Positions 20,336 through 27,921 of a stretch of 64,000 bases of DNA are shown here, piece after piece. Location: assembly GCF_002374855.1 (NCBI RefSeq), contig NZ_NWVC01000002.1, positions 124,001-188,000 on the forward strand, given 5' to 3'. A program made the position numbers and the translations under genes. The notes below the pieces were generated by a model, which saw nothing but the letters and a program-made list of their open reading frames with translations, searched no databases and was not told the origin of the DNA. Positions within the stretch are counted from its first letter, which is position 1. The number at the start of each line of letters is the position of its first letter. Source of the DNA: Sphingomonas adhaesiva. Its GTDB lineage: Bacteria > Pseudomonadota > Alphaproteobacteria > Sphingomonadales > Sphingomonadaceae.

Positions 20336-21286
20336 TTACGCCTCCAGAACCCAAGAAGCCGCCCCGGTACGCCGGGCGGTACGAAGTGTGGCGGAGCGGG
20401 CGCGCGGGTTCGCGGCCAGCTCCTGCTCGCCCGCGCGCACCGCGCGGGACGTGATCTCGAACGTCGGCGCGCGCGTCGGCGCGGCAACCGGCATGTGGCG
20501 CGATCCGCCGGGCGCGCCGCCCGACCGGTCGCGCAGGAACCGCTTGACGATGCGATCCTCCAGCGAATGGAACGTCACCACCGCCAGCCGCCCGCCGGGC
20601 TTCAGCGCGCGCTCGGCCGCCTCCAGCCCGCGCTCCAGCTGGTCCAGCTCGCCGTTGACGTGGATGCGGACCGCCTGGAACGCGCGGGTCGCCGGGTCCT
20701 TCTTGTCGTGCGGGCGGTGGCCCAGCGCCTTGCGCACCACCGCGGCGAATTGCGCCGTGGTGGCCAGCGGGCGCGCCGCCACGACCGCGCGCGCGATCCG
20801 CCGCGACTTCGGCTCCTCGCCATAACGGTAAAGGACGTCGGCGATCGCCTCCTCATCCGCCCCGTTCAGGAAATCGGCCGCGGACATGCCCGCCTGACTC
20901 ATCCGCATGTCGAGCGGGCCGTCCGCCTGGAACGAGAAACCGCGCGCCGACTGGTCAAGCTGCATCGACGACACGCCGATGTCCATCGTCACGCCATCGA
21001 CGGGCGACAAGTCGCGTGCCGCCAGTTCCTCGGCCATCGCCGAGAAGGTCGCAGGGACCAGCACCAGCGCGCCGGCCGCCTCCTCCACTAGCGCGCCGCC
21101 GGCGTCGATCGCATCGGGATCGCGATCGAACGCGATCACCTGCGCACCGCGTGCCAGGATGCCGCGGGTATAGCCGCCGGCACCGAAGGTGGCATCGACG
21201 TGGCGCTCGCCGGGGGCAGGGGCAAGCGCGTCGATCACCTCGTCCAGCAGGACCGGGATGTGCGGCATGGTGGCGTCACCGCTCAT
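20336..21286 (-). CDS. rsmH: 16S rRNA (cytosine(1402)-N(4))-methyltransferase RsmH
   Basis: SAM-dependent methyltransferase of 16S rRNA C1402 (formerly MraW). 316 residues from ATG 21286, overlapping the mraZ stop. [15 protein letters not shown] near the N-terminus, the SAM-binding [35 protein letters not shown] and [16 protein letters not shown] are family signatures. Another ATG six codons in (before PHIPVLL) is possible, but the overlap start fits the operon pattern. Confidence 0.97.
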   Translation of the reverse strand: MSGDATMPHIPVLLDEVIDALAPAPGERHVDATFGAGGYTRGILARGAQVIAFDRDPDAIDAGGALVEEAAGALVLVPATFSAMAEELAARDLSPVDGVTMDIGVSSMQLDQSARGFSFQADGPLDMRMSQAGMSAADFLNGADEEAIADVLYRYGEEPKSRRIARAVVAARPLATTAQFAAVVRKALGHRPHDKKDPATRAFQAVRIHVNGELDQLERGLEAAERALKPGGRLAVVTFHSLEDRIVKRFLRDRSGGAPGGSRHMPVAAPTRAPTFEITSRAVRAGEQELAANPRARSATLRTARRTGAASWVLEA

Positions 21287-21786
21287 GACAGGGAAATCCC
21301 CTTGTCCTCGCAGGTGAATTCCACGAATTCCTTCAGGAACGGGTCGATGCCCGGCGTCTCGATCAGGATCTGCGGCGCCCAGATGGTGATCCAGTTGAAC
21401 GACCCCAGGAACACCGCGGCCGCGCCGATCCGCGCATAGCGGCGCTCGAACGTCGGCATGATGAAGCGGCCCGATCCGTCGAACGGCAGTGGCTCGGCCC
21501 CGCCCGCGCGGTCCAGGATGTTATAGTCGACACGCCCGCTCTTCTCGAACTGCGCGGCGTCCAGCGCCTCCAGCTTCGCCTTCCAATAGGGCACGAAGCC
21601 GGGGTCGTAGGCGATCAGGCAGCGGTGTTCGGGGTGCGGCGCGATGATGACGGTGCCGCCGTCCTTGCCATCCTCGCGCGGGGCGTTCTTCGCCAGCATC
21701 GCGCGCAGGGTGTTGGGAATGGCTACCCGGCCCTTGTCGTCGACAAGGCCCAGTCCCTTTCCCTGATAGTCCACCCTTTCTGCCAC
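21283..21786 (-). CDS. mraZ: Transcriptional regulator MraZ
   Basis: AbrB-fold DNA-binding protein that in Escherichia coli represses its own dcw operon by binding GGG-containing direct repeats. 167 residues, somewhat longer than the usual 145-155. Two MraZ half-domains are visible: [19 protein letters not shown] near residue 10 and [17 protein letters not shown] in the second half. GTG 21786 has GAGG upstream; another GTG two codons earlier is possible. As first gene of the cluster it sits below the 10-base-periodic GGG array described next. Confidence 0.94.
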   Translation of the reverse strand: MAERVDYQGKGLGLVDDKGRVAIPNTLRAMLAKNAPREDGKDGGTVIIAPHPEHRCLIAYDPGFVPYWKAKLEALDAAQFEKSGRVDYNILDRAGGAEPLPFDGSGRFIMPTFERRYARIGAAAVFLGSFNWITIWAPQILIETPGIDPFLKEFVEFTCEDKGISLS

Positions 21787-21909
21787 GCCCACCTCGCACG
21801 CGGGGCGCAAAACCGAGCTGCCCGGCGAACGGCCATCGCCGCCCGCCGACGATCTGCGTCGGTCACCAACAGTGGTTCTGCCCCCAATGTCGTGTTGGAG
21901 GATGTATCA

Positions 21910-21952
21910 GGGTTAATCGGGGATGAGAAGGGATTTTCGGGGAAGATCGGGG
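21910..21952. promoter_or_regulatory. Candidate MraZ operator: five GGG boxes at exact 10-base spacing
   Basis: On the plus strand, GGG occurs at 21910, 21920, 21930, 21940 and 21950, five consecutive direct repeats of 10 bases (three are GGGG, one base longer on the left). This matches the spacing known for E. coli MraZ sites (TGGGN repeats separated by five bases). The array is 124-167 bases upstream of the mraZ GTG. The motif reads on the strand opposite to mraZ. The rest of the roughly 400-base gap between mraZ and the next gene (21787-22185) shows no gene and no clear sigma-70 hexamer pair. Confidence 0.65.
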
Positions 21953-22185
21953 ATCAGCCGCAAAATCCTTTGCCATCCGGCGGATCCGCCGGGAACGGAA
22001 GCGGCGACCGGGCGATCGGCTGATTAAGATCGCGCGCGATGGGCGGTTCTGGGGCACGATTCCCCGCCCTTCCCCGCCCCGTCCCCGGTTCTCCCCGACG
22101 CGAAACGGCAGGACGCGTCGCCACGACGTGCGACTCCGTGCCGGCGCGCGGAAAACGGGCGATCATCATGGCCGGATCGCCGCGC

Positions 22186-22506
22186 TCAGTGCGCGGCAGA
22201 GGGGGAAGCAGCGGGCGCAGGGGTGTTCGCCGCCGCCGGAGTGACGCCCAGTTCGGCAAGCGGCTCGTTGCTGGCCGATGGCGCCGGGGCGGGCGCGACC
22301 TGGTTGGTGACGACCCCCGCGGGGTCTGCCGCGCCGGCGGCGGCCTTCGTCGAGGCATCGTGATCGACACTGGAGAAGACCGCGCTGGCCAGCCCGATCA
22401 GCAGGACGATCGCCGCCAGCCCGCTCATCCCCACGCGCACGCGCTGGCGCACCTGATCGGCCTGTGCGCGCTCGGCGCTGTCCTTGTCGCGATGCGGAAC
22501 CTTCAT
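22186..22506 (-). CDS. Small single-pass membrane protein, unknown function
   Basis: 106 residues from ATG 22506. A charged N-terminus (KVPHRDKDSAERAQADQVRQ) precedes one membrane helix at residues 26-43 (GMSGLAAIVLLIGLASAV), then an Ala/Pro-rich, probably disordered tail on the other side of the membrane. No known domain is recognised. It lies 49 bases after the cysteine synthase gene on the same strand and may be cotranscribed with it. The layout is common for hypothetical inner-membrane proteins of sphingomonads. Confidence 0.7.
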   Translation of the reverse strand: MKVPHRDKDSAERAQADQVRQRVRVGMSGLAAIVLLIGLASAVFSSVDHDASTKAAAGAADPAGVVTNQVAPAPAPSASNEPLAELGVTPAAANTPAPAASPSAAH

Positions 22507-22555
22507 TTCGTCCCGCGATCGTATCCGATCGCCGCGTGCGTGTCGATTCCCGCGC

Positions 22556-23536
22556 TCACGCGGTACGCCGCACCAGCCCCTTGGCGGTCAGCCACACCGG
22601 ATCGTAGAGCGTCGACAGATAGCGGAAGCCGGTATCGCACAGGATCGTCGCGATGCGCTTGCCCGGCCCCAGCTCCCGCGCCAGTCGCACCGCGCCCGCC
22701 ACGTTGATGCCCGACGACAGCCCCAGGCACAGCCCTTCCTCGCGCAGCAGCAGGTCGACCCAGTCGAGCGCCTCCTGGTCGGCGATGCGGAATTGCGTGT
22801 CGACCGGCGCGCCTTCCAGATTGGCGGTGATCCGCCCCTGCCCGATCCCTTCGGCGACCGACGACCCTTCGGACCGCAGCTCGCCATGCGCATAATAATC
22901 GTACAGCGCCGCGCCGTGCGGATCGCTCAGCGCGATGCACACGCCCTCATCCTTCGCCTTCAGCCCCAGGCCGACACCCGCGAAGGTGCCGCCGGTACCG
23001 ACCGCGCAGGTGAAGCCGTCGATCCGCCCGTCCATCTGCGCCCAGATCTCCTCGGCGGTGCCGGTGATATGCGCACGGCGGTTGGCGATATTGTCGAACT
23101 GGTTGGCCCAGATCGCCCCCGGCGTCTCCTCCGCGATCCGGCGCGAAGTGTGCACGAAATGGCACGGCGAGGAATAGGGCGCGGCGGGCACCGTCACCAG
23201 CTCCGCCCCCAGCGCGCGCAGCGTGTCCATCTTTTCCTTGGACTGGGTGTCGGGCATGACGATGATCGTCCGGTATCCCTTGGCATTGGCGACCAGCGCC
23301 AGCCCGATGCCGGTATTGCCGGCCGTCCCCTCCACGATCGTCCCGCCGGGCGACAGCAGCCCGCGCTCCTCGGCGTCCTCGACGATCGACAGCGCGGCGC
23401 GGTCCTTCACGCTGGCGCCGGGATTCGCGAACTCGCACTTGCCGAAGATGTCGCACCCGGTCGCCTCGCTCGGCCCCTTCAGTCGGACGAGCGGGGTGTT
23501 GCCGATCAGGGCCAGCGTATCGGGGGTCGTATGCAT
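22556..23536 (-). CDS. Cysteine synthase A family protein
   Basis: PLP-dependent fold-type II enzyme, expected to form L-cysteine from O-acetylserine and sulfide. 326 residues from ATG 23536. IGNTPLVRL (residues 11-19), CEFANPGASVKDRAAL with the PLP-binding lysine, and the phosphate loop VEGTAGNTGIGLAL are conserved, as is AVGTGGTFAGVG. The usual CysK substrate loop TSGNTG appears as TAGNTG, so a related beta-synthase activity is possible, and I leave the gene symbol blank. Extension to the in-frame codons upstream is unnecessary. Confidence 0.88.
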   Translation of the reverse strand: MHTTPDTLALIGNTPLVRLKGPSEATGCDIFGKCEFANPGASVKDRAALSIVEDAEERGLLSPGGTIVEGTAGNTGIGLALVANAKGYRTIIVMPDTQSKEKMDTLRALGAELVTVPAAPYSSPCHFVHTSRRIAEETPGAIWANQFDNIANRRAHITGTAEEIWAQMDGRIDGFTCAVGTGGTFAGVGLGLKAKDEGVCIALSDPHGAALYDYYAHGELRSEGSSVAEGIGQGRITANLEGAPVDTQFRIADQEALDWVDLLLREEGLCLGLSSGINVAGAVRLARELGPGKRIATILCDTGFRYLSTLYDPVWLTAKGLVRRTA

Positions 23537-23706
23537 GGCGCCTAGATGCTTGCGCGGCCCGCGCGGCGCAAGCGATCGAAAAACTTTCGTCGCCGATGGA
23601 CCGCCTTTGAGGCGCCGGCATAGCGGCCATTCGCGCGCGCGGAAAAATCGGTCGTTTGCATCGCGCCCTTGACGTATTTTTCCGCATAAGCGAAGCGGCA
23701 AGGGCT

Positions 23707-24093
23707 ATGAAGACGCTCCCCCTTCTTCCCCTCGCCGCCGCGATCTTCGCGCTCGCAGCATGTAACTCCGAACCGTCCAAGCCGCAGGTGCTGGACTCCA
23801 ACCCGGATCCGATGGCCTCGACGCTCGCCAATGCCGCGCCGGTCGAGCTGCCGCCCGCGATCAAGGCGGACAAGACGATGCGCTGCAAGGACGGCAGCCT
23901 CGTCTACGTCACCTTCTTCCAGGGCGACAAGCAGGTGGTCGTGCGCACCGAAAAGGGCGGCACCCCCACCACCCTGAAGGGCGCGGAAGCGGGCAAGCCG
24001 CTGACCGCGGAGGGCGGCTGGTCGCTGACCGGTTCGACCACCGACGTCACGCTGACGCGCCCGGGCAAGTCGGCGATCGCCTGCCACTCCTGA
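23707..24093 (+). CDS. Lipoprotein with MliC-like C-terminal domain
   Basis: 128 residues from ATG 23707. Residues 1-19 form a lipoprotein signal with lipobox LAAC, then NSEPSK. The C-terminal 75 residues run from a conserved Cys (MRCKDGSLVYVTFFQGD) through alternating short beta strands to a final Cys (AIACHS). This resembles the MliC/PF09864 fold of C-type lysozyme inhibitors, where two Cys form a disulfide; the match is by pattern only. It is divergent from the cysteine synthase gene and followed directly by a strong intrinsic terminator, so it is a single-gene unit. Confidence 0.75.
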   Translation: MKTLPLLPLAAAIFALAACNSEPSKPQVLDSNPDPMASTLANAAPVELPPAIKADKTMRCKDGSLVYVTFFQGDKQVVVRTEKGGTPTTLKGAEAGKPLTAEGGWSLTGSTTDVTLTRPGKSAIACHS

Positions 24094-24114
24094 TCGCGCA
24101 TTCCATCGTTCAAC

Positions 24115-24147
24115 GCCCTTCCCGCGCCATCGCGGGGAGGGCTTTTT
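24115..24147 (+). terminator. Intrinsic terminator after the MliC-like lipoprotein gene
   Basis: A 12-base-pair stem (GCCCTTCCCGCG with CGCGGGGAGGGC, one G-T pair) and a CCAT loop are followed at once by TTTTT, 22 bases after the stop codon. Confidence 0.9.
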
Positions 24148-24204
24148 CTTGGGCATCGTACCGCGCCTTGCCGGGCCGGCGCGGCGCCCCTAACATCCGT
24201 CAAC

Positions 24205-24912
24205 ATGATCACGATCGCGATCTACAGCCTGAAGGGCGGCGTCGGGAAATCGACCCTCGCGGTAAACCTGGCGTGGTGCGCCTCCGCCCTGTCGGCGCGG
24301 CGGACCTTGTTGTGGGACCTCGATCCGCAGGCCGCGTCCAGCTGGATCCTGGGCGACGGCGGGCAGCACGACCGCGCGCAGGCGCTGTTCTCCCGCGATG
24401 TCGCGCCCGCCAAGATGATCGAGCGCACCCGGTTCGACCGGCTGGAGCTGTTGCCCGCCGACCATTCGCTGCGCGATCTCAACCACCTGTTCCGCGAACT
24501 CGACAAGAAGCGGCGGCTGCGAAAGCTGATCGCCGACCTGGGCGACCATGACGTGGTGATCCTCGATTGCCCGCCGGGCCTGACCGAAACCGCCGATCAG
24601 GTCGCGCGCGCCGCCGACCTGATCGTGGTGCCGGTCATCCCCTCCCCGCTGTCGCAGCGCGCCTTCGCCACGGTGGAGGCGCAGTTCGGCGGACAGGTGC
24701 CGATGCTGCCGGTGCATGTGATGGTCGATCGCCGCCGCGCGCTGCATGTCGAGGCGATGCAGCGGCATCCCGACTGGCCCGCGATCCCGATGGCCAGCGC
24801 GGTGGAAAACGCCACTGCGCGCCGGCTGCCGGTCGGCGTCGCCGCACCGCGCAGCCCGGTCGCCGCCGCCTTCACCCATCTGTGGCGGAGGATCGAACGA
24901 CGACCCGCCTGA
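24205..24912 (+). CDS. ParA-family ATPase
   Basis: 235 residues. Deviant Walker A motif SLKGGVGKSTLAVNLAW (residues 8-24), Walker A' LLWDLDPQAASSW and Walker B VVILDCPPG identify a MinD/ParA-type ATPase. No ParB gene or centromere-like repeats are nearby, so it is probably not the chromosome-partition ParA. It may position another cargo, or act like the orphan ParA proteins found singly in alphaproteobacteria. Its TGA overlaps the aat ATG (TGATG), suggesting cotranscription. Confidence 0.88.
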   Translation: MITIAIYSLKGGVGKSTLAVNLAWCASALSARRTLLWDLDPQAASSWILGDGGQHDRAQALFSRDVAPAKMIERTRFDRLELLPADHSLRDLNHLFRELDKKRRLRKLIADLGDHDVVILDCPPGLTETADQVARAADLIVVPVIPSPLSQRAFATVEAQFGGQVPMLPVHVMVDRRRALHVEAMQRHPDWPAIPMASAVENATARRLPVGVAAPRSPVAAAFTHLWRRIERRPA

Positions 24913-25661
24913 TGACGGATCCGGCCCCCGCCCCGCTCGACCCGTCGCTGCTGCTCGGCGCCTATTCGGTCGGCGTGTTCCCGATGGCGGACAGCCGCGA
25001 TGCCGCCGACGTCTATTGGGTCGAACCGCGCCGCCGCGCGATCCTGCCGCTGGACGGCTTCCACCTCTCCCGCTCGCTGCGCAAGGTGATCGCCGCGGAT
25101 CGTTTCCGCGTCACCGCCGACCAGGCCTTCGAACGGATCATCGCGCTGTGCGCGCAGGCGGCCGACGACCGGCCGGAAACGTGGATCAACGGCGCGATCG
25201 AACAGGCCTTCGTCCGGCTGCACGCGCTGGGCCTGGCCCATTCGGTCGAATGCTGGGACGGCGCCACGCTGGTCGGCGGCCTCTACGGCCTGGCGATGGG
25301 GCGGGCCTTCTTCGGCGAAAGCATGGTCAGCCGCGCACCCAATGCGTCGAAAGTCGCGATCGCCACGCTGGTGGCGCGGCTGACGGCGGGCGGGTTCACG
25401 CTGCTCGACTGCCAGTTCATGACCGATCATCTCGCCTCGCTGGGGGCGGTGGAGATCGACCGCAGCCGCTACATGGCGTTGCTGGGCGATGCGCTTTCGG
25501 CGACCGGCTCGTCCGCCGGGGCGGCGTCCTCCGCCTCGGTCGATGCCGCATCGGCGGCGTCCGAGGGGGCGGGCGATTTCTTCGCGCTCGACCGGCTGGC
25601 CAGTTCCGACGCCGCGCCTTCCGGGAAGCTGACGGTGCAGCTCTTGGCCCACACGTCATAG
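24912..25661 (+). CDS. aat: Leucyl/phenylalanyl-tRNA--protein transferase
   Basis: Transfers Leu or Phe from tRNA to N-terminal Arg or Lys of proteins, marking them for ClpS/ClpAP degradation. 249 residues from ATG 24912. The family motifs YSVGVFPMADS, WVEPRRRAILPLDGFH, ETWINGAIEQAFVRLH, HSVECWDG, LVGGLYGLAMGRAFFGESMVSR and DCQFMTDHLASLGA are all present. The C-terminal end GKLTVQLLAHTS is also typical, so the true stop is at 25661. The last 193 bases therefore overlap, antisense, the 3' end of the following minus-strand gene. Confidence 0.95.
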   Translation: MTDPAPAPLDPSLLLGAYSVGVFPMADSRDAADVYWVEPRRRAILPLDGFHLSRSLRKVIAADRFRVTADQAFERIIALCAQAADDRPETWINGAIEQAFVRLHALGLAHSVECWDGATLVGGLYGLAMGRAFFGESMVSRAPNASKVAIATLVARLTAGGFTLLDCQFMTDHLASLGAVEIDRSRYMALLGDALSATGSSAGAASSASVDAASAASEGAGDFFALDRLASSDAAPSGKLTVQLLAHTS

Positions 25662-26152
25662 ACCGGGTGCAGCACGACGTTCAGCTGCGGGCGTTCCTTG
25701 TACAGCCAGCCCGAAAAGACCCGCCGCCACTGCCCGTCGATGTTGCGTACCGCCAGCTGGACGAACGCGCCGGTCAGCTGCTCGGTCTCCCACGGTGCGG
25801 TCCTTTCGCATGCGCGCAGCCGGATCACCACGTCACCGACGCGCAGCGCCTGGCCCGGGCGCATCGTCACGTCGCGGCTGACGCCGTTGCGCTTGTTGAG
25901 CAGGCCGAGCACCGCCACCCGCTCCGCCATCGGCGTCTTGCCGTAGTCGACGGTGGCGTCCTGCGCATCCAGCTGCACGGTGTCGCCCGCGCCGGGCGCA
26001 TCGGCGCCCGCGGTCGCGGGGACCGCATCGGGCACCGCCTTGCTGACTTGCGGCGCGTCGCGCCGCCGATCCCCCAGCACGTTCACGCCGGTCCAGGCCG
26101 CGCCCGCCACCGCCACCACGACCAGCCCGCCGATCGCGAGCCGGCGGATCAT
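25469..26152 (-). CDS. DUF2155 domain protein
   Basis: 227 residues from ATG 26152, whose first bases overlap the stop of the NDUFA12 gene. One N-terminal membrane helix or uncleaved signal (LAIGGLVVVAVAGAAWTGVNVL) is followed by a spacer and the DUF2155 domain (about residues 90-165) with ACERTAPWETEQLTGAFVQL, RRVFSGWLYKERPQLNVVLHPVYDVWAKSC compressed into one beta-rich unit with conserved Cys. The last 60 residues are Ala/Ser/Glu-rich and encoded opposite aat. The family often neighbours NDUFA12 in alphaproteobacteria. Function unknown. Confidence 0.88.
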   Translation of the reverse strand: MIRRLAIGGLVVVAVAGAAWTGVNVLGDRRRDAPQVSKAVPDAVPATAGADAPGAGDTVQLDAQDATVDYGKTPMAERVAVLGLLNKRNGVSRDVTMRPGQALRVGDVVIRLRACERTAPWETEQLTGAFVQLAVRNIDGQWRRVFSGWLYKERPQLNVVLHPVYDVWAKSCTVSFPEGAASELASRSSAKKSPAPSDAADAASTEAEDAAPADEPVAESASPSNAM

Positions 26153-26544
26153 GCGTCGGGGTTCCACGCCTCATAATCGCCGGTCGCGGCGGCGCGGGTG
26201 CCGCCCTTCTCCAGCGCGCCCATCGGACGATAGGCGAGCGCCGTGCCGGTCATGTTGGGCACCGCCGGCTTCTGCCACGCGCGCGGCGGGGGCAGCACCT
26301 CACCGGGAACGCCGTCCACCTGCCGGTGCAGCCAGCTGAACCATTCCGGCGGAATGCGGCTGACGTCGTTGGCGCCGGCATAGATCACCCAGCGGCGCGG
26401 CTCGCCCGCGGTATCGCGGCCGCCCTGCCAATAGGTGTTGCCCAGCGAATCCTCGCCGACCTGCTTCATGCCGCGCAGGCCGTACAGGATGGTGCCCCAG
26501 GACGCGCCGGTCCACCAGGTGAACGGATTGAGATTGATGCCCAT
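26149..26544 (-). CDS. NDUFA12-family complex I subunit/assembly homologue
   Basis: 131 residues from ATG 26544 (MGINLNPFTWW). Conserved features of the NDUFA12/B17.2 family are TWWTGASWGTILYGLRG, VGEDSLGNTYWQ, PRRWVIYAGANDVSRIPPEWFSW and PNMTGTALAYRP. The homologous subunit is an accessory part of respiratory complex I in mitochondria and in some alphaproteobacteria. It forms a two-gene unit with the DUF2155 gene. Confidence 0.93.
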   Translation of the reverse strand: MGINLNPFTWWTGASWGTILYGLRGMKQVGEDSLGNTYWQGGRDTAGEPRRWVIYAGANDVSRIPPEWFSWLHRQVDGVPGEVLPPPRAWQKPAVPNMTGTALAYRPMGALEKGGTRAAATGDYEAWNPDA

Positions 26545-26579
26545 CGTGAAACGCCGCTTACCCGCGCCGGCGCGGCGCT

Positions 26580-26633
26580 TCAATGGCGAATGGGCGGATC
26601 ATCATCTCAATGGCGAATGGGCGGATCATCGTC
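26580..26633. repeat. Tandem 27-base duplication upstream of the NDUFA12 homologue
   Basis: Two adjacent 27-base units (26580-26606 and 26607-26633) are identical except for one base near the right end (ATCATC versus ATCGTC). The repeat starts 36 bases before the ATG of the NDUFA12 gene and ends 10 bases before the stop of the cold-shock gene. It may be a recent slippage duplication in a promoter or leader. Confidence 0.85.
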
Positions 26634-26643
26634 GCGCGCGCGA

Positions 26644-27216
26644 TCATTCGTGGAGCGCCACGCCGATCGCCAGCGGCCCCTTGCGCCCCTCGACGATCCG
26701 CGCGCGCAGCCGCTGGTCGGGGTCGACCTCCGCGATGCCGGCGCGGCGCAGGGTCTCCATATGGACGAACACATCGCCCGGACGCACGTCGGCGGTCAGG
26801 AAGCCATAGCCTTTCAGCCGGTTGAACCATTTCACCGTCACGTCTTCCCATTCGCCCGCCTGATCGACGAGCGTCGCGGGGTCGATTCGTTCGCGGTCAC
26901 GCTCGCGCAGCGCCTCCACCGCGACGCTGGTGTCGATCGCGGTGATCTCGGTCGCCTGCCAGCCCTTCACGCTGCGGATCGCCCAGCCGTCGACCCGCGC
27001 ACCTTCGGGCAGGGTGCGGCGGCCGAACGCCTGCAGGACGCTGAAATGGATCAGCACGTCGCCGATCTGCGCATCGTCGGCGACCAGGAAGCCGAAGCCG
27101 CGCGTCGCGTCGAACCATTTGAGCACGCCGGACACCGCCACGGCGGCCGGTGCCGCTGGCGCGTCATCCTGTTCGACCCCGCCGCCCCCGGCGGGTGCGT
27201 GTACCTGTTCTCCCAC
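26644..27216 (-). CDS. Twin cold-shock-domain protein
   Basis: 190 residues with two cold-shock domains, a form common in alphaproteobacteria. The first is [19 protein letters not shown] with [10 protein letters not shown] (about residues 29-95); the second is [19 protein letters not shown] with [10 protein letters not shown] (about 125-188). Both have RNP1 and RNP2 aromatic residues for single-stranded nucleic-acid binding. A Gly/Ala/Pro-rich N-terminus precedes them. The start is GTG 27216, with AGGGG about 12 bases upstream and no ATG in frame. Likely an RNA chaperone or regulator. Confidence 0.92.
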   Translation of the reverse strand: MGEQVHAPAGGGGVEQDDAPAAPAAVAVSGVLKWFDATRGFGFLVADDAQIGDVLIHFSVLQAFGRRTLPEGARVDGWAIRSVKGWQATEITAIDTSVAVEALRERDRERIDPATLVDQAGEWEDVTVKWFNRLKGYGFLTADVRPGDVFVHMETLRRAGIAEVDPDQRLRARIVEGRKGPLAIGVALHE

Positions 27217-27288
27217 TTACGTCGGTCCCCTGTTGGGAGGAATGCCAACGGTTGCACCGCACAAGGCGCCAGCGCAAGCGCCGATGCG

Positions 27289-27837
27289 TCATTCGGGTTC
27301 GGGAATGTGTCCCGGGGGGCTGGCCAGGATGCGGCGGGCGATATCCATGCCGTGCCCGGCCCGCAGCAATGCGGCCACCTGTCGCTCGCGGGTGCGCGGA
27401 TCGGCAGGAACCTCGGCGAACGGGCCGATGCGGCGGCGGCGCGCCAGTTTCAGCGCGCTGTCCCACGCCGCGGCACGCGCCTCCGCCAGCGCGACGGCGG
27501 CATCCGGCTCAGCCACGCCCGCCGCGCGCAGCGTGTCGGCGACGCGCCGCACGCCATAGCCCGCGCGGGTCAGCGCCGCGCCCTTCATGGTCGCGAAGCC
27601 GCGATCGTCGACATAGCCGCGCTCCGCGAACCGCTGCGTCAGCGCGGCGATATCGGCCGGCTCCCCGTCCCAGCCGCGCTCGCGGATCTTGCGCAACAGA
27701 TATTGCGCCAGCTTGCCGCGCGTCGTCGCGAACCGCTCGACATAGCGCAGCGCCAGCCGCTCCAGGGCGGGGGCATCCAGCGGCGGCGGCGGGCGGGAGG
27801 AACGCGATCGGGGCGGCACGCCATGTTTGTGCCACAC
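27289..27837 (-). CDS. recX: Regulatory protein RecX
   Basis: Small all-helical modulator of RecA filaments. Up to 182 residues. The three-helix repeats are visible: LERLALRYVERFATTRGKLAQYLLRKIRERGW, then FAERGYVDDRGFATMKG and GYGVRRVADTLRAAGV. The start is uncertain: GTG 27837 gives MWHKHGV, and an in-frame GTG six codons further in (27819) is equally possible. The gene is divergent from the fatty acyl-AMP ligase, and recA is not in the window. The assignment is by helical pattern and motif, fairly firm. Confidence 0.85.
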   Translation of the reverse strand: MWHKHGVPPRSRSSRPPPPLDAPALERLALRYVERFATTRGKLAQYLLRKIRERGWDGEPADIAALTQRFAERGYVDDRGFATMKGAALTRAGYGVRRVADTLRAAGVAEPDAAVALAEARAAAWDSALKLARRRRIGPFAEVPADPRTRERQVAALLRAGHGMDIARRILASPPGHIPEPE

Positions 27838-27921
27838 TGGTCACCGATTTTGAACGTCTCGGTAATGCATTCTTTACCGATCGAGATTGCGCGACGGCCA
27901 TCGTTGCGACAGGGACAGACG

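Noticed and set aside
24205-24912. ParA-like ATPase as the chromosome-partition ParA
   Set aside because: No parB, gidA/gidB neighbours or parS-like repeats; only the ATPase family can be supported.
26326-27921. Upstream extension of the fatty acyl-AMP ligase frame by about 530 codons
   Set aside because: It runs antisense through the cold-shock and recX genes; the ATG at 27922 has a good ribosome binding site and gives the family's normal length.
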